From assembly GCA_019973155.2 (NCBI GenBank), contig BPQB01000001.1, positions 434,001 through 498,000 of the forward strand: a stretch of 64,000 nucleotides of DNA, written 5' to 3'. Below the pieces are notes generated by a model. That model did not search any database. It was not told where the DNA came from and saw only the letters and a list, made by a program, of their open reading frames with translations. How positions within the stretch are numbered: position 1 is the first letter of the stretch; each line of letters begins with the position of its first letter. This document shows, in pieces, positions 1 to 10,494 of this stretch. This DNA comes from Phanerochaete sordida (Eukaryota; Basidiomycota; Agaricomycetes; Polyporales; Phanerochaetaceae). A program made the position numbers and the translations under genes.

Positions 1-185
1 CCATTTACAAATGGCGCTCCTCCAATGAGGCGCAGCCGAGTCATAATTGGTCCGTGCACAACTCGTCGGTGCTTGGCCGTTGGAGCAAGCCGACTGACTC
101 CCCCACAGATATTTATTGGCGTCAAGGCCCAAGCCACAACGCCGGCGCCAATGAGAGCGTCTGCGCCGAAAGCGCCGGCGTCCAT
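1..185 (-). CDS. Possible 5' end of a gene running off the left edge
   Basis: Reading the minus strand, an ATG at 185 opens a frame with no stop to the window edge, about 61 codons. It begins MDAGAFGADALIGAGVVAWA, so the first 20 residues are small and hydrophobic, which could be a membrane segment. Codons favour G/C at third positions, as in the real genes here. A possible upstream intron (GTGAGG...GCAG) lies between about 185 and 245, so the true start may differ. I do not recognise the protein. It would be divergent from the STRIP/Far11 gene, about 200 bp apart. The open frame could also be chance in GC-rich DNA. Confidence 0.3.
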   Translation of the reverse strand, partial: MDAGAFGADALIGAGVVAWALTPINICGGVSRLAPTAKHRRVVHGPIMTRLRLIGGAPFVN

Positions 186-389
186 GCCCCTGCGCGAGAC
201 GGACGGCGCGCGTTGATGCGCAACTTGCATGACCCTCACCTTCATTTCGTTCCTCAGAGCTGCCGCACGTCTCGCGTCGTTTGATCTCGCGTAACTGCGC
301 GTAGACCCATACTGGCTGTTGATTTACGCCTGACACGAGCACGCATCCACCCACGATAACCAAGCACACGTTCAAAGCACAAGCGAAAC

Positions 390-3300
390 ATGGTATGGGC
401 TCGGCTGCTGTGTCCTCTCAGCGAAGGCTCACGTAGAAATCTCGAAGCAGCAAGTCAATCTGGACTCCATCACTCTCGGCCAGCTGCGGGCCATGGTTGG
501 CTCCGCGCCGAAGCCCAAGGCATGTCTGCCGTGTTCATACATCGAGCCGTTCGCTGATACGCAAATGAGAAAGTAGCAATCCTATTATGACTTTCGCTAC
601 GACGACGAGGACACGGTTCTGAACGAGATAGAAGAGTTCTACTCTTACGTGGAGATGCCGCAGGTAGCAGAGAATCTCAGGGCATGGGAAGGGTCATTTC
701 CTGGGAGTGAGTGCCGACACCCTTCCGTCGCGCATACAGTCTTGACCATACCTTTGCCATGCATTGTCAGAGTGGATAGAGAGCACATTCAGTCAGAGGA
801 AGGCGCATGTGGAGCGTCTACTAGAAGGCCTCGAGCATCGAGATGCCGAGTTCAGGTTCACCAACGCTCGGAGGCTGCTATACGTCCTCCAAGGTACGCG
901 TTCTTGATGAGTGGTACACCCACTGTTACTGACCTTGCCTAGGCACCTTTGCCGAGACATCATCGCCTGAACATCAGTTGCATTGGATTGTCGAGAACTG
1001 CAAGGTAGTCCGAGCCGCCAACGGTGTCAGTAACATCATCGAAGCCATGAAGATTGCGTGCTCAAAACACGACCTCCTATGGTACTGTCTGCCTCTGTGA
1101 CACGAGTGATAAGCAACTGAAGCGCCATCATGACACGCAGTAGTCTCTCAGACCAGGACGCCGCGCACTTCAATATCTCTCCGCAGGAGAAGGCAGATTT
1201 CATGGAGGAAGTCACGACAGAACTCTCCGTCTACTTGGGCATGTTGTATCATATGGTGGAGGTTTTCAAAGGGCACGATGATTTTGCCGATGAATTGAGT
1301 GAGTACCAGCTGTTTCCGAAATGAGATCCCGCTGCTCACTGGAGTCACAGTGAGCCTGGAACCGCCCCTTCCCGTGTACCTCTTCAACGTGGTTGCTGGC
1401 CTCAAAGATAAGAGCGCCAAAGGCTATCCCGTCAAGAAGGTGCGCACCACATGACATCAGCGATTTAGCAGCGTGCCAATGCTATCAAAGCTGCTACTCG
1501 TCTTATGGAAGTCGATTCTCACCTGCTGTGGAGGCATTCGTGAACTCTCTCGAGTCAAGAATCTCACACGGGAGCTAGCTGGGCTAGGTCCCGTACCTGA
1601 CGAAGGTCGCACATGATTTCTGTTCTCCGGTCTTCCAGGCTATTGACTGATCCCTCCCGCAGCTATACCAATAAAGGCATCTCCCCTGGACATTGACGCT
1701 TTTCACCAGGAGATCACTGTAAAATACCCCACATTCGCTCCTCACAAGCAACACTCCGATCTGGACAAGGTCCCAGCTCCAACTCCCGTGGCGACCTCGA
1801 AGCTTGCGGAAGCCTACTCTCCAATACCCGTGCGACACCATTACGAGCATGACGACTCTGAGCATTCTCACCACGGCCTCCCCGCGGCACATCCGCACGG
1901 GCCGCCGTATCATCCGGGCCAAGCCGGCTCAGGGTTCAGAATGCCACATATCGCGACGCCCGCGCCGAGCCCTCCGCCGTCGCCCAAGCCCAAGAAGCAG
2001 CAATTCCAGACAGACCAGACGCGCCCGTTCCTGTTCCCCTTCTCGCGGAGCACCTGGGCCAGCCGGCGCGGCGGCTCGCTCGTGCCCTACGCCATCGATG
2101 AGGCGGACAAACTCTATCACAAGCACATGTACGTCAGCCTGTCGCTGTGGCAGATGTGGCGGACGCGCGAGGAGTGCATGACGGCGGAAAGCGGGCTCGA
2201 ACGCATGCCCGGGACCGAGAAGGTCTTCGAGCCCAAGGTGGCGCCCAGCGTGCGTCTCCCGCCGGCCTGTGACCTGCTGCGTGTGCACTGACTCAGTCCC
2301 TACTGCGGGGTCGGCATGCAGGATGACGAAGCCTCCGAAACACTCCCGGACATTGCGCATTTGGACGCCAAGATCGCAGAGGCTGAGGAGGCGACGGCCA
2401 AGGCTGAGACGTCTGCGGAGAAACGCAAGGCAAAAGAGAGGAAGGAGGATCTTATGCGCCTGAAGCGCGTGGAGCAAATATACGTACGTGAACCTTGTCT
2501 TAATTGCAAGCTTACTCGGCGTGTTTAACGCGGGCCTTTTTCCAGAGCGCGGTGCTGCCCGTGCTCTCCGGTTGGGTGCTCGTTTTGCTCAAGCTCCTCC
2601 TGGCCACCGTGACTGCTTCGGCGGGCAATGCTCAGCAGCCCAATGGCGGCTTCCCGCCGGGCGTGTCGTCGCGTAAGCGGCCTGCCGAATCAGCCACAAG
2701 GTGTAACAGGACTGACATGCGGTGATTGGTTAGCTCTCGATGGCCCGCCGCCGCCTCCGCCCACGCTCGATGACATCGACGTTACTCGGCATCGGGAGAT
2801 CACCTCCAAGGCGGTCTCCGCGATCCTGCTTCTCACGCTGAAGTGGTTCAAGGTCTCCCGTGAGTCCAGTCTCGGTCCCGTGGGTTTTCTCCATCGTGCT
2901 GAGCTCAGGCAGATGTGATGAAGTTCCATCACCTGGGCCAGATCCTTCTGGACACCAACTGCCTGTTGCTCATCCTGAAGATGTTCGGGCTGCAGGAAGT
3001 CGCCACAACCGTCGTGTCGAAGGCCGACGCGCCGGACAACAAGTACGGGTTTGCCGCATATACTCAGTGCCCGCCGCTTACGGACCTGTCTGTTCGCAGC
3101 TTTTTCCGCTTTTGTCAGCTGCACTTCTCGAGCAACCCGCAACAAACGCGACCAGAAGATGACATGCTAAAAGCGCCGAGACAGACCATCACCAGGGTGA
3201 CGACCCTTCCCAACGGCGAGAAACGCGAAGAAGAGGTCGACTTGCTCACCGACTTCTCGTGGAGGAACTTTTTCTCCACGATCAACTTTGCTAAGATCAT

Positions 3301-4601
3301 GCAGAAGCTGTCCAAGCATCGCTCACATCGGATACGAATGCTTGTGCAGTACAAGAGCTCGGTACGTTTCCCATGATGCCTTGATTTATCCTATTCATTC
3401 GCGGGCATTAACTCCCATGTAGGCGGTGCTCAAACGTATCCTCAAAGTCCAGCATCCTATGCTGCAGCTGCATGTGCTTAAGCTGATCAAAAGTCAAGTT
3501 CCTTTCTGTGGGCGGAAGTGGAGGCAATGTACGGATGCATTCCACGTTACTGAAACACCCGCCCTAATTGCTCGTGCAGCGAACATGCAGGTTATCACCG
3601 CCGTCTACCTCAACTGCCGTCCCGACCTCCGCGACGAATGGCTGACCGGGATAGAAGTCGACGACGTGTCGGACTCACAGGTAAGACAAAGGTGAATTGC
3701 CAGCGCCGAAAATATCAGTAACAGCTGTTCAGGCGCAAGAACAAGCTCTGCGACACCTCGTCAAGTTCTGTGCGTGCTTCGCATCTGTAACTTTTAGTTT
3801 GGCGCTGACGGCAGTACACGCCAGACAACACGAAGCGGTACGGCGCCGCAGCGACGCAGCACTCCACTGGCGGGCACCGCCGCTCGATGAGCCTCTCGCA
3901 GCACCTCGAGGGTCTCCACCCAGGTCCCGAGCTGTCCGGCATCATCCGGCCGGTGGGGACGCCCAACACGACCGACGCAGACGTCTTCCCGCCGCTCCGC
4001 GCCCACGCACCGGACCCGACGATATTCCTGCCGTACGTCACGGAGGACATCGCATTCGAGGAGGAGTACGAGGAGTACCTGTCCGACCTCGGCTGGTCGG
4101 ACCCCCAGGGCTCGCCCAGCGGCTACACGGGCGGGATGTCGGCGTGGAGCCGCCTTCCTGAGCTCGCGTCGGACATATCGGACGGCATCAGCGACAGCGA
4201 GAGCATCGTGTCTATCGGCGAACTTGCAGACGAGGCGCGCCTGGACCTGCGGGACCGTGAGGACAAGGACATCCCCGATGAGAACCTGAACAACTGGGAG
4301 GTGCGTGACGTGGGAGCCCTCTGCCTTCGGACGCGAAATTGACATTTTGGCGTGGCACCAGCATATGAGCCCGAAGACCATGGCCGCGCTGGCCAAGTCG
4401 CCGCATGGCGGACGACGGTCAAGCTCGGGTAGTGGGCTGCGCCCTGTGCTCCCCTTCGAGCTCGACGACGGCAGTGCAGTCGACCTCGTTGCCGACGACG
4501 ACGATGACGACGAGCCTGAGCTGGGGCCTATGCCCAAGGATGCATCCGGTCCATTCCAGGCGGGCGCTGGTGTCGACGAAGTCGAGTATGCTTACGGGTA
4601 A
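390..4601 (+). CDS. FAR11: STRIPAK complex subunit, STRIP/Far11 family
   Basis: This is a core scaffold of the striatin-interacting phosphatase and kinase (STRIPAK) complex, which in fungi controls cell fusion, fruiting-body development and septation signalling. The spliced product carries the N1221 domain: residues YDFRYDDEDTVLNEIEEFYS near 585-645 and LLLVLWKSILTCCGG near 1493-1537 are typical. The C-terminal half (about 2340-4600) matches the second STRIP domain (DUF3402-like), ending in an acidic tail and EVEYAYG. It has many short introns. The start is inferred: ATG at 390 followed by a 55 nt intron (393-447), giving MQQVNLDSITLGQLRAMVG; no in-frame ATG exists closer to that exon. The second intron appears to be GC-AG. 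It is convergent with DPH1, with 214 bp between the stops. The family call is very secure; the first exon is not. Confidence 0.9.
520..576 (+). other. Likely GC-AG intron in the STRIP/Far11 gene
   Basis: The exon ending CCC AAG is followed by GCATGT instead of GT. A CTGAT branch-like site and a TAG acceptor follow, and the reading frame resumes as QSYYDFRYDDED. The nearby GT donor (in GCATGTCTG) would put the next exon into a frame with an immediate stop, so GC-AG is the only splice I found that keeps the conserved frame. Confidence 0.6.
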
Positions 4602-4815
4602 GCCTATCTGAAGTCTATCGTGCGCCCCAACTCATTTATGCTATGACAGTGTATGATCTGGGCCGACGAATCTCCAGCCTTTGGGGGAACGATATCTTGA
4701 GCATGCACAGTGCTCCAACAAATGGACCAGCACTGTCAAGAAGGATACCGGATCAATATAGCGAAATATGTATCGTTACATGGGAATATGGATGCGCTAT
4801 GATACATGGAGAGGC

Positions 4816-6562
4816 TCAGTACACAGCCTTCTGCCTGGCAATCGCCCAAGGCGTGCCCGCCGTGTAGAAGTCCATGGGGTAAGTATTCTCCTTTTTCTTC
4901 CCGTCGTCGGACTCTTCAATCCATCCGACTGCCTTGCCGACCGCGACAGCGGTCTCGTATGGGCTAAGCAGCGGCTTGTCGAAGGCGTATCCCCAGTCGA
5001 TCGACAGCCGCGGGCATGACGTCTGCACGAACGTCGAGATGTGCGGACTGAAGAGCGCGAGCTTCGCAGGCGACAGCTCGGAGAGCAGGATCGGCATGTA
5101 CGGAATGGGCGTGCGCGACGACGAGAGCTGGTGCGTGATCGCCTGCAGCTGCTTGAAGCTGCCCTGGCGGCCGAGCGTGCCGAGGATGACACCCCAGAGC
5201 GGAGACTCTGCACTAGCCGGCGCGATCTCGCCCGCGTGCGCGAGCACGTCGATGCTGCGCCGCGCGGCCTGCACGGCCTCGTGCCGCACCGCGCGCATCT
5301 CGCTGTGGTTGTACCGCTCGCGCGTGAGCTTCTTCGAGTAGGGGTCGTACCGGAAGGCGGGCACGCTCGGGTTCGCAATCATGATGCTCTCGAGGTGGAA
5401 GCGGCCGTCGCCGAGGTAGCTGCGTCATTCCTGTCAGACGGAGCAGCGGGTGGCGGCAAGGACCACGTACATGAGTGCGTCGACGTCGTCGCTCAGGTGC
5501 GGGGCCGTGCATCCGAGGATCTCTCCCGGAGAGAGAGGCTTCGAGCGCGGGATCGTCGCTTCGTATTTACCCGTCCATAAACGCGGTCGGCCGAGCTCCA
5601 ACTCCCCGCCGCTACTCGAGCCTACGGAAAGGTCTAGGGTATGCGGGTCTTGCGATTCGGTTGTGAGATCGTCTTTGAGCCTGGCCAGTGCCGCTACGAA
5701 TTGAATAGTCGAGACGAGCGCGAGGCGAGTTGGCTCTGATGGAGAAATTACTGCCTTCAAGATGGCATCCTTGTCTTCCTGGCTTTCTGCCGAAGAGGAA
5801 GCATCTGCGCCCTCTATTCGGAGGTGTTGTCCGGGTCCAATTTGCCTGCCCGCTGGTATCAGACTATTTGTCTCCTCTTCGTCGAGTAATGCTTCATGGA
5901 ACCGTCTTCTATCCGTAGGGAAGTTGAGCCGGACCGTCTGGGCCAAGTGATTTGAGTCTATGGCAATTTCGACGAAGACGTAGAGGGTCTTGATTGTGGT
6001 CTCGGTCATCGGTACTGAGAAAGTTCAGTCATCGCAAACAATGGTGCACGGACAGACGCACCAAGACAACTATGGCCATAATGTACGAGCATGTCACATC
6101 CCAGAGCGACTGCAGTGTAATCGTCGATGCAGCACGCGCCGTAGGTCACATCTCCCATAATGACCGTAAGCGCGTCCGTAAACCTAGATCCCTCCATTAG
6201 CACGGTTCCCCGCAAAGATAGCTTGGCGCATCACCTGCGCACCGTTCAATGATGTCCGCGATAGTACAGGCGAACATTTGCAGGCCCTCCGGCATCTGCA
6301 GGGCTACCATCTTCGAGTTGTTCTTCCGGACATGATGAATGGTCTTGTGTATCTCGAATGAGTAGTTCGCCGGAAGGGCCTTTATGGCTGCGTTAAGCTG
6401 GGAGTCCTGCAGGATCTCCAGCGGTATTTGGTTCGCCACCACATGTGAAGCACCAGACTTCGATGGTCCAGAGGATTTGCTGCCTACGAAACGCTTGCGG
6501 GGCTTCGCTGCGCTCGAGGATGATTTTGCGGCTTTGCTAACTGCCGCTGATGTCTCCGCCAT
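4816..6562 (-). CDS. DPH1: Diphthamide synthase subunit Dph1 (radical 3-amino-3-carboxypropyl transferase)
   Basis: With Dph2, Dph1 forms the cytosolic [4Fe-4S] enzyme that cleaves S-adenosylmethionine and moves the 3-amino-3-carboxypropyl group to a histidine of elongation factor 2, the first step of diphthamide synthesis. Three exon groups carry the expected cysteines, one per domain: [11 protein letters not shown] near 6130, LGCTAP near 5505, and [13 protein letters not shown] near 5000. The conserved [12 protein letters not shown] segment sits near 6290. The start ATG at 6562 begins [13 protein letters not shown], a low-complexity leader rich in Ser, Ala and Lys. The stop is at 4816, facing the STRIP/Far11 stop. 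All three cluster cysteines are present, so the enzyme should be active. Confidence 0.95.
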
Positions 6563-7075
6563 AGTGGAGATTGCGACTAGAAGACTATGCGACCGAGACC
6601 AGTGCTAGCCCGAGTGGAGGTTACGGAGAAAAAGGGAAGTAGGAAATAATCCGACGAAGTCCGTAAGCACAGTAGATAAGCACGATTACTTACTGAGGCG
6701 TCTAAAAGATAAGTTTAGGTAACCGTAAGTTAGTAATCCGCATAACCTCTTAACTTACTCAACCGGGCCATGGGTATGACAGTCTGCTGCAGTATACCAA
6801 TGCAGTCAAATCGGACCAACCGAGCAAGGCTGGCGTGAGCATCTGGTATGTATATCAGACAACGTGAGCTGCTGTATGCAACAACGGTATAAACAAGTAG
6901 CAGTCTGGGATGAAGCTTCGTCGATCCATGACACGGATATCATGGACAGCCAAGGCATTTCGATCCACAGGCTCTCCATCCAAGCACATGGCGGCGCTGA
7001 CGGCGCTGCCCTGCAACCTCTAACAAAATTCTATGCCACTAGGCTTGCCGCGCCACACACACGCGCCCACCGCGG
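6563..7075. other. Intergenic region, 5' of DPH1 and 3' of the UIM gene
   Basis: No gene seen. It holds the DPH1 promoter and the 3' end of the next minus-strand gene. A locally AT-rich stretch at about 6650-6760 contrasts with the GC-rich surroundings. It has several GTAAG-like words but no open frame with coding character. Confidence 0.5.
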
Positions 7076-9539
7076 CTATCGCCCATAGTCGTCCGCATAG
7101 AATGGCGTAACCAGTGTCGAGCGGTCATCGTTCGCGGGGCGGTTCTGCTTGCTGCCGCGCCCAAAGATGCCGCGCAGGCTGAAGCGCGATGGCTCGTCTG
7201 CGTCGTCGTCGTCCGCGCCGCCCGGCGTGCGACTCGGCGGGTAGATGCTGTCGACCGCCTTCGCGAGCCGGTGCCAGCCGCTGGAGCGGTCGTGCGCCGC
7301 GCGCCGGCTGTCCTCGAGCGCGCTCATGAGGTACGTGGCGAGGTCCGGAAAGTTCATCGGCAGCGACGGGTACGCGTTCTGCGGTGTCGCCGGCACGCAG
7401 TACCACTTGCTCAGTGGGCTGTCCGCGCTTTCGCGCAGGAACGCGGGCTGTGGCGACAGCGTGTACGAGTAGGGCAGCAGCGCCGGGTCGTTCTGGTTGC
7501 GCGACTTGTATCGATGACCGTCTGGGATCGGGTAGTCAATCGTCATGTACAGTACGACATGCCAGTCGTTTGACGATGCGTGCACCTGGGTGCAAGTAGT
7601 GAGACTGAGGGTCTCCGCGCAGCCTTCGCGTGCGGCTTACCTTGACAAAGTTGATCACAACGCGCAGGTGCATCGTCGTCTTGACCACGGCGGTCGCTTC
7701 CAGTGTCGGCTCCAGTCGGGTGTTGCTCAACCGCGCCATGAGTTGGAGCAAGTCGCGCCAGTTCGGTGCCTTGATGTGCAGTGGCGGAGCCCGTCCGTAC
7801 GGCAAAGCGATTACGTTGGGTATCGGTCCGTCCATCGGAGCCAAGACAGCAGAGATAGCAGGTGGGTTGAACCCAATCGCTGTGACAACGTAATCAGCGT
7901 TTAGATCATGTGAACGACGTTGAAGCTACTCACAGACACCGCGGAGCAGCTCAGTGTCGACATATTGGCTAGCTGGCCGAGGAGTGGCCTCCGGAGAAGT
8001 ATTTGGCGAACTATGGCTGTGTCCTACGCTCGATGTTTTCTCGTTTGTGGCATGGGAACTGACACTACTAGCGGCTTTTTCTGGGACAGATGGAAGCTTT
8101 GGCGAGGCGGCAGCTGACCTATGGCCATTGGAAGACGGGGTGCGTGGCAGCGATGGTCTGTTTGCCGCAGCACTGGAGCTATAGGCACCAAAGGACTGAG
8201 ACCGTCCTGCTCGAACGGTGTCCTCGTAAAGAGGAGCCGAGGGAGGAAGTGCAGAGCTACTGCGGTGCCTGTGAATGTCTGGGCTCGAGCTACCGGAGCG
8301 TATGGGGGATGGTGTACCGCTGGTGCTCGACTCTGGTGTTGGTAATGGTAGCCCTTCGGGTATCGTGGGAGGATGAGATGTAAACGACGGCGACGCTACT
8401 GTGGGATACTCAGGCGGTGAACGCGGAGGCAGCGCAAGCTGCGACGCGACTTGGCGGGCCTGTTCCGCGGCCTGCGCATTGACGAGCGCCCTCGCCCGCT
8501 CCTCGTCCTGTTTCTGTCGCGCAGACTGCTCCTCCTCTTCCGCAAGCTGGCGTGCAAGCGCCTCGTCGTCGTGGATCTGTTGCGACGTGCTCGGAGGGCT
8601 CGCAGAGAGTTGCCCTAGCGAGGGCGTAGGCAATGGGACGGATTCGGGAGACTGCACGAACGGATTCGTCGAGATCAGCGCTGGTGAGGGCGAGCCGAAT
8701 GATGTAGATGCGCCGGGCGACGGCCCTGGGTCGTAATAGGACGATCGTGAGCCCGACGCGATGGGCGAGACCACCGCAGATGGGGGCTGCGATGACAATG
8801 ACAACGACTCCTGCATCGCCTTTGCGAGCTCCTCCTCTTCGCGCTGCCTCGCCGCCTCCGCGTCTCTCCTCGACTGCTCCAACGCGGCCCTGAACGCGCG
8901 ATCCTCTTCCACTGGGGGCGAAGGCGCAAGCGCAGGATAGCTGTTCTCAGGCACGACGTCTACAGGCGTCTGTGCATACGATGTGCTTGGCTGAGAGACT
9001 GCGCGAGGACTGTTCGCGGACTGCGGGTAGAGCGGCAGCGTTCCGGGCGGCGACGTCTTGGATGGCTTGGGCGGAAGCGGGGGCACATCGAAGCTAGGTT
9101 TCTTGGGCAATGGCGGCGCGGGCGCAGACACGCTATGGCGAATCTGGGGAGGTGAGAGCGAGGACAGGGTGGGCACTTGCGGGACAGGCATGGGCATTGG
9201 CATGCGCGGCGGCTCCCTGAAGAGCAGGTCGCCTGAGAGGTCACCCGAGTTGCTCCTGAAGTTCTCGAAGCGCGTCGCGCGCGGCCCTGCGCCAGGCTGG
9301 AGGATGGGCGGGATGTTGGGCTGCGGCATCGCCATCATCGACATCTGGCGCATGCGCGGGTCGGCGGGCCCTTGCGCGTGCTGCATGATGGCCGCATTGT
9401 AAAAGCCAGCGGCAGGCGGCGGCGCAGTGTACTGTGCTCGTCGTGGATCGAACGCAGCAGGACCTGGTGCAGCAGGAGCAGATGCATAGTGCGCAGGATA
9501 TGGTGGGTAGCGGCTGTTCCCCCAGGGAGTGCCTGCCAT
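7076..9539 (-). CDS. Ubiquitin-interacting-motif (UIM) protein, unknown function
   Basis: Three exons are joined by clean GT-AG introns at about 7889-7931 and 7595-7640. The N-terminal half is disordered and rich in Pro, Ser and Gln. At about residues 210-225 and 232-246 are two ubiquitin-interacting-motif-like helices: AFRAALEQSRRDAE and the canonical EEEELAKAMQESLSL. A third, weaker helix (DDEALARQLAEEEE) follows at about residue 330 and lacks the key serine. The C-terminal 250 residues form a compact, less repetitive region beginning IGFNPPAISAVLAPMDGP, with no family I recognise. UIMs bind ubiquitin in endocytic, proteasomal and signalling adaptors; such a role here is inference. The start ATG at 9539 opens MAGTPWGNSRYPPYPA. 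It is tandem with DPH1 on the same strand. Confidence 0.8.
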
Positions 9540-10494
9540 CGAGGGTTAGTATACAGGGGAAGTTACAGCGTACGAAGATGATATGGCTACAGTGTCGGGG
9601 TATTTGAGAGTGCGATGTGACGGGAACACGAGGGGGAGAACGAGGTTGTGCGCGGGAAGGCGAAGAAGTAGGAACGAGCGCGAGCGCGCCCAGTAAGTAC
9701 CCGTGGCGCTTACGAGTGTTTCCGTCCTCACCGCAATGCCCAGAGACGTGCGCACAGCCTGTAGACAGTGCTTGGTCCACGCCCCAGCTGCATCACAGGT
9801 TACAGGCTGAGTTGTCTGCATGTAAGAAATACGCGAGAGGTCATCGTAGCAAGCAGTTGAAAGGGGTCGGCGCTTGCGCAAATATCTCGAGGTCGTCTGG
9901 ATATTCCGCGCAGCAAACAGCTGGAGTTCTTCCTCCTCTCCGGTTTGTGCACGCGCGAACGGTCGGCATATATTTCGGGGATTCTGGATGTCGCTATTGA
10001 ACCATCTATCCAAATGCTCCGTGTCGAGGGCGAATCATTACAACCTTCCAATTTGTCGAAGGATCTGTCGTCATTTCCGAGGCGCACGACTAGAATTCCC
10101 ACAGCAAATAGCAAGACCCGCCACGCTCAGCAGGATGCAGGTCGTGGCACAGGGCTGTTATCGATGTTTACAGAGGCCCGCAGGCCGACCCCCCACTAGA
10201 GAACAGTCATGCAAGGACGACTAGCAAGCCTCCCAAATGGAATTGCATGGCGCAGGTAAATACCTCTAGCGTTACAACGAATGCGAACAACCTGGATTGC
10301 AGAGCAGATATGGACGGAAAGATGGTGGAAGTATGCGATGCTGGACAGAAATGCGCGATGTGATGGTGTATGTGGACTTGTGTGCAGAGAAGAGAGACGT
10401 TAGCGAACCGAAAAGGGTCATAAGCGTGGAAGAAACCAAACGAGCGATCAACAACAGGAAACAGAGTTGCCGAGGCAACACGCGCGACGCCTCG
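9540..10494. other. Intergenic region between the UIM gene and RIM15
   Basis: No gene seen. The two flanking genes are both on the minus strand, so this holds the UIM gene promoter and the 3' untranslated region of RIM15. Short open frames on both strands here lack coding character. Confidence 0.5.
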
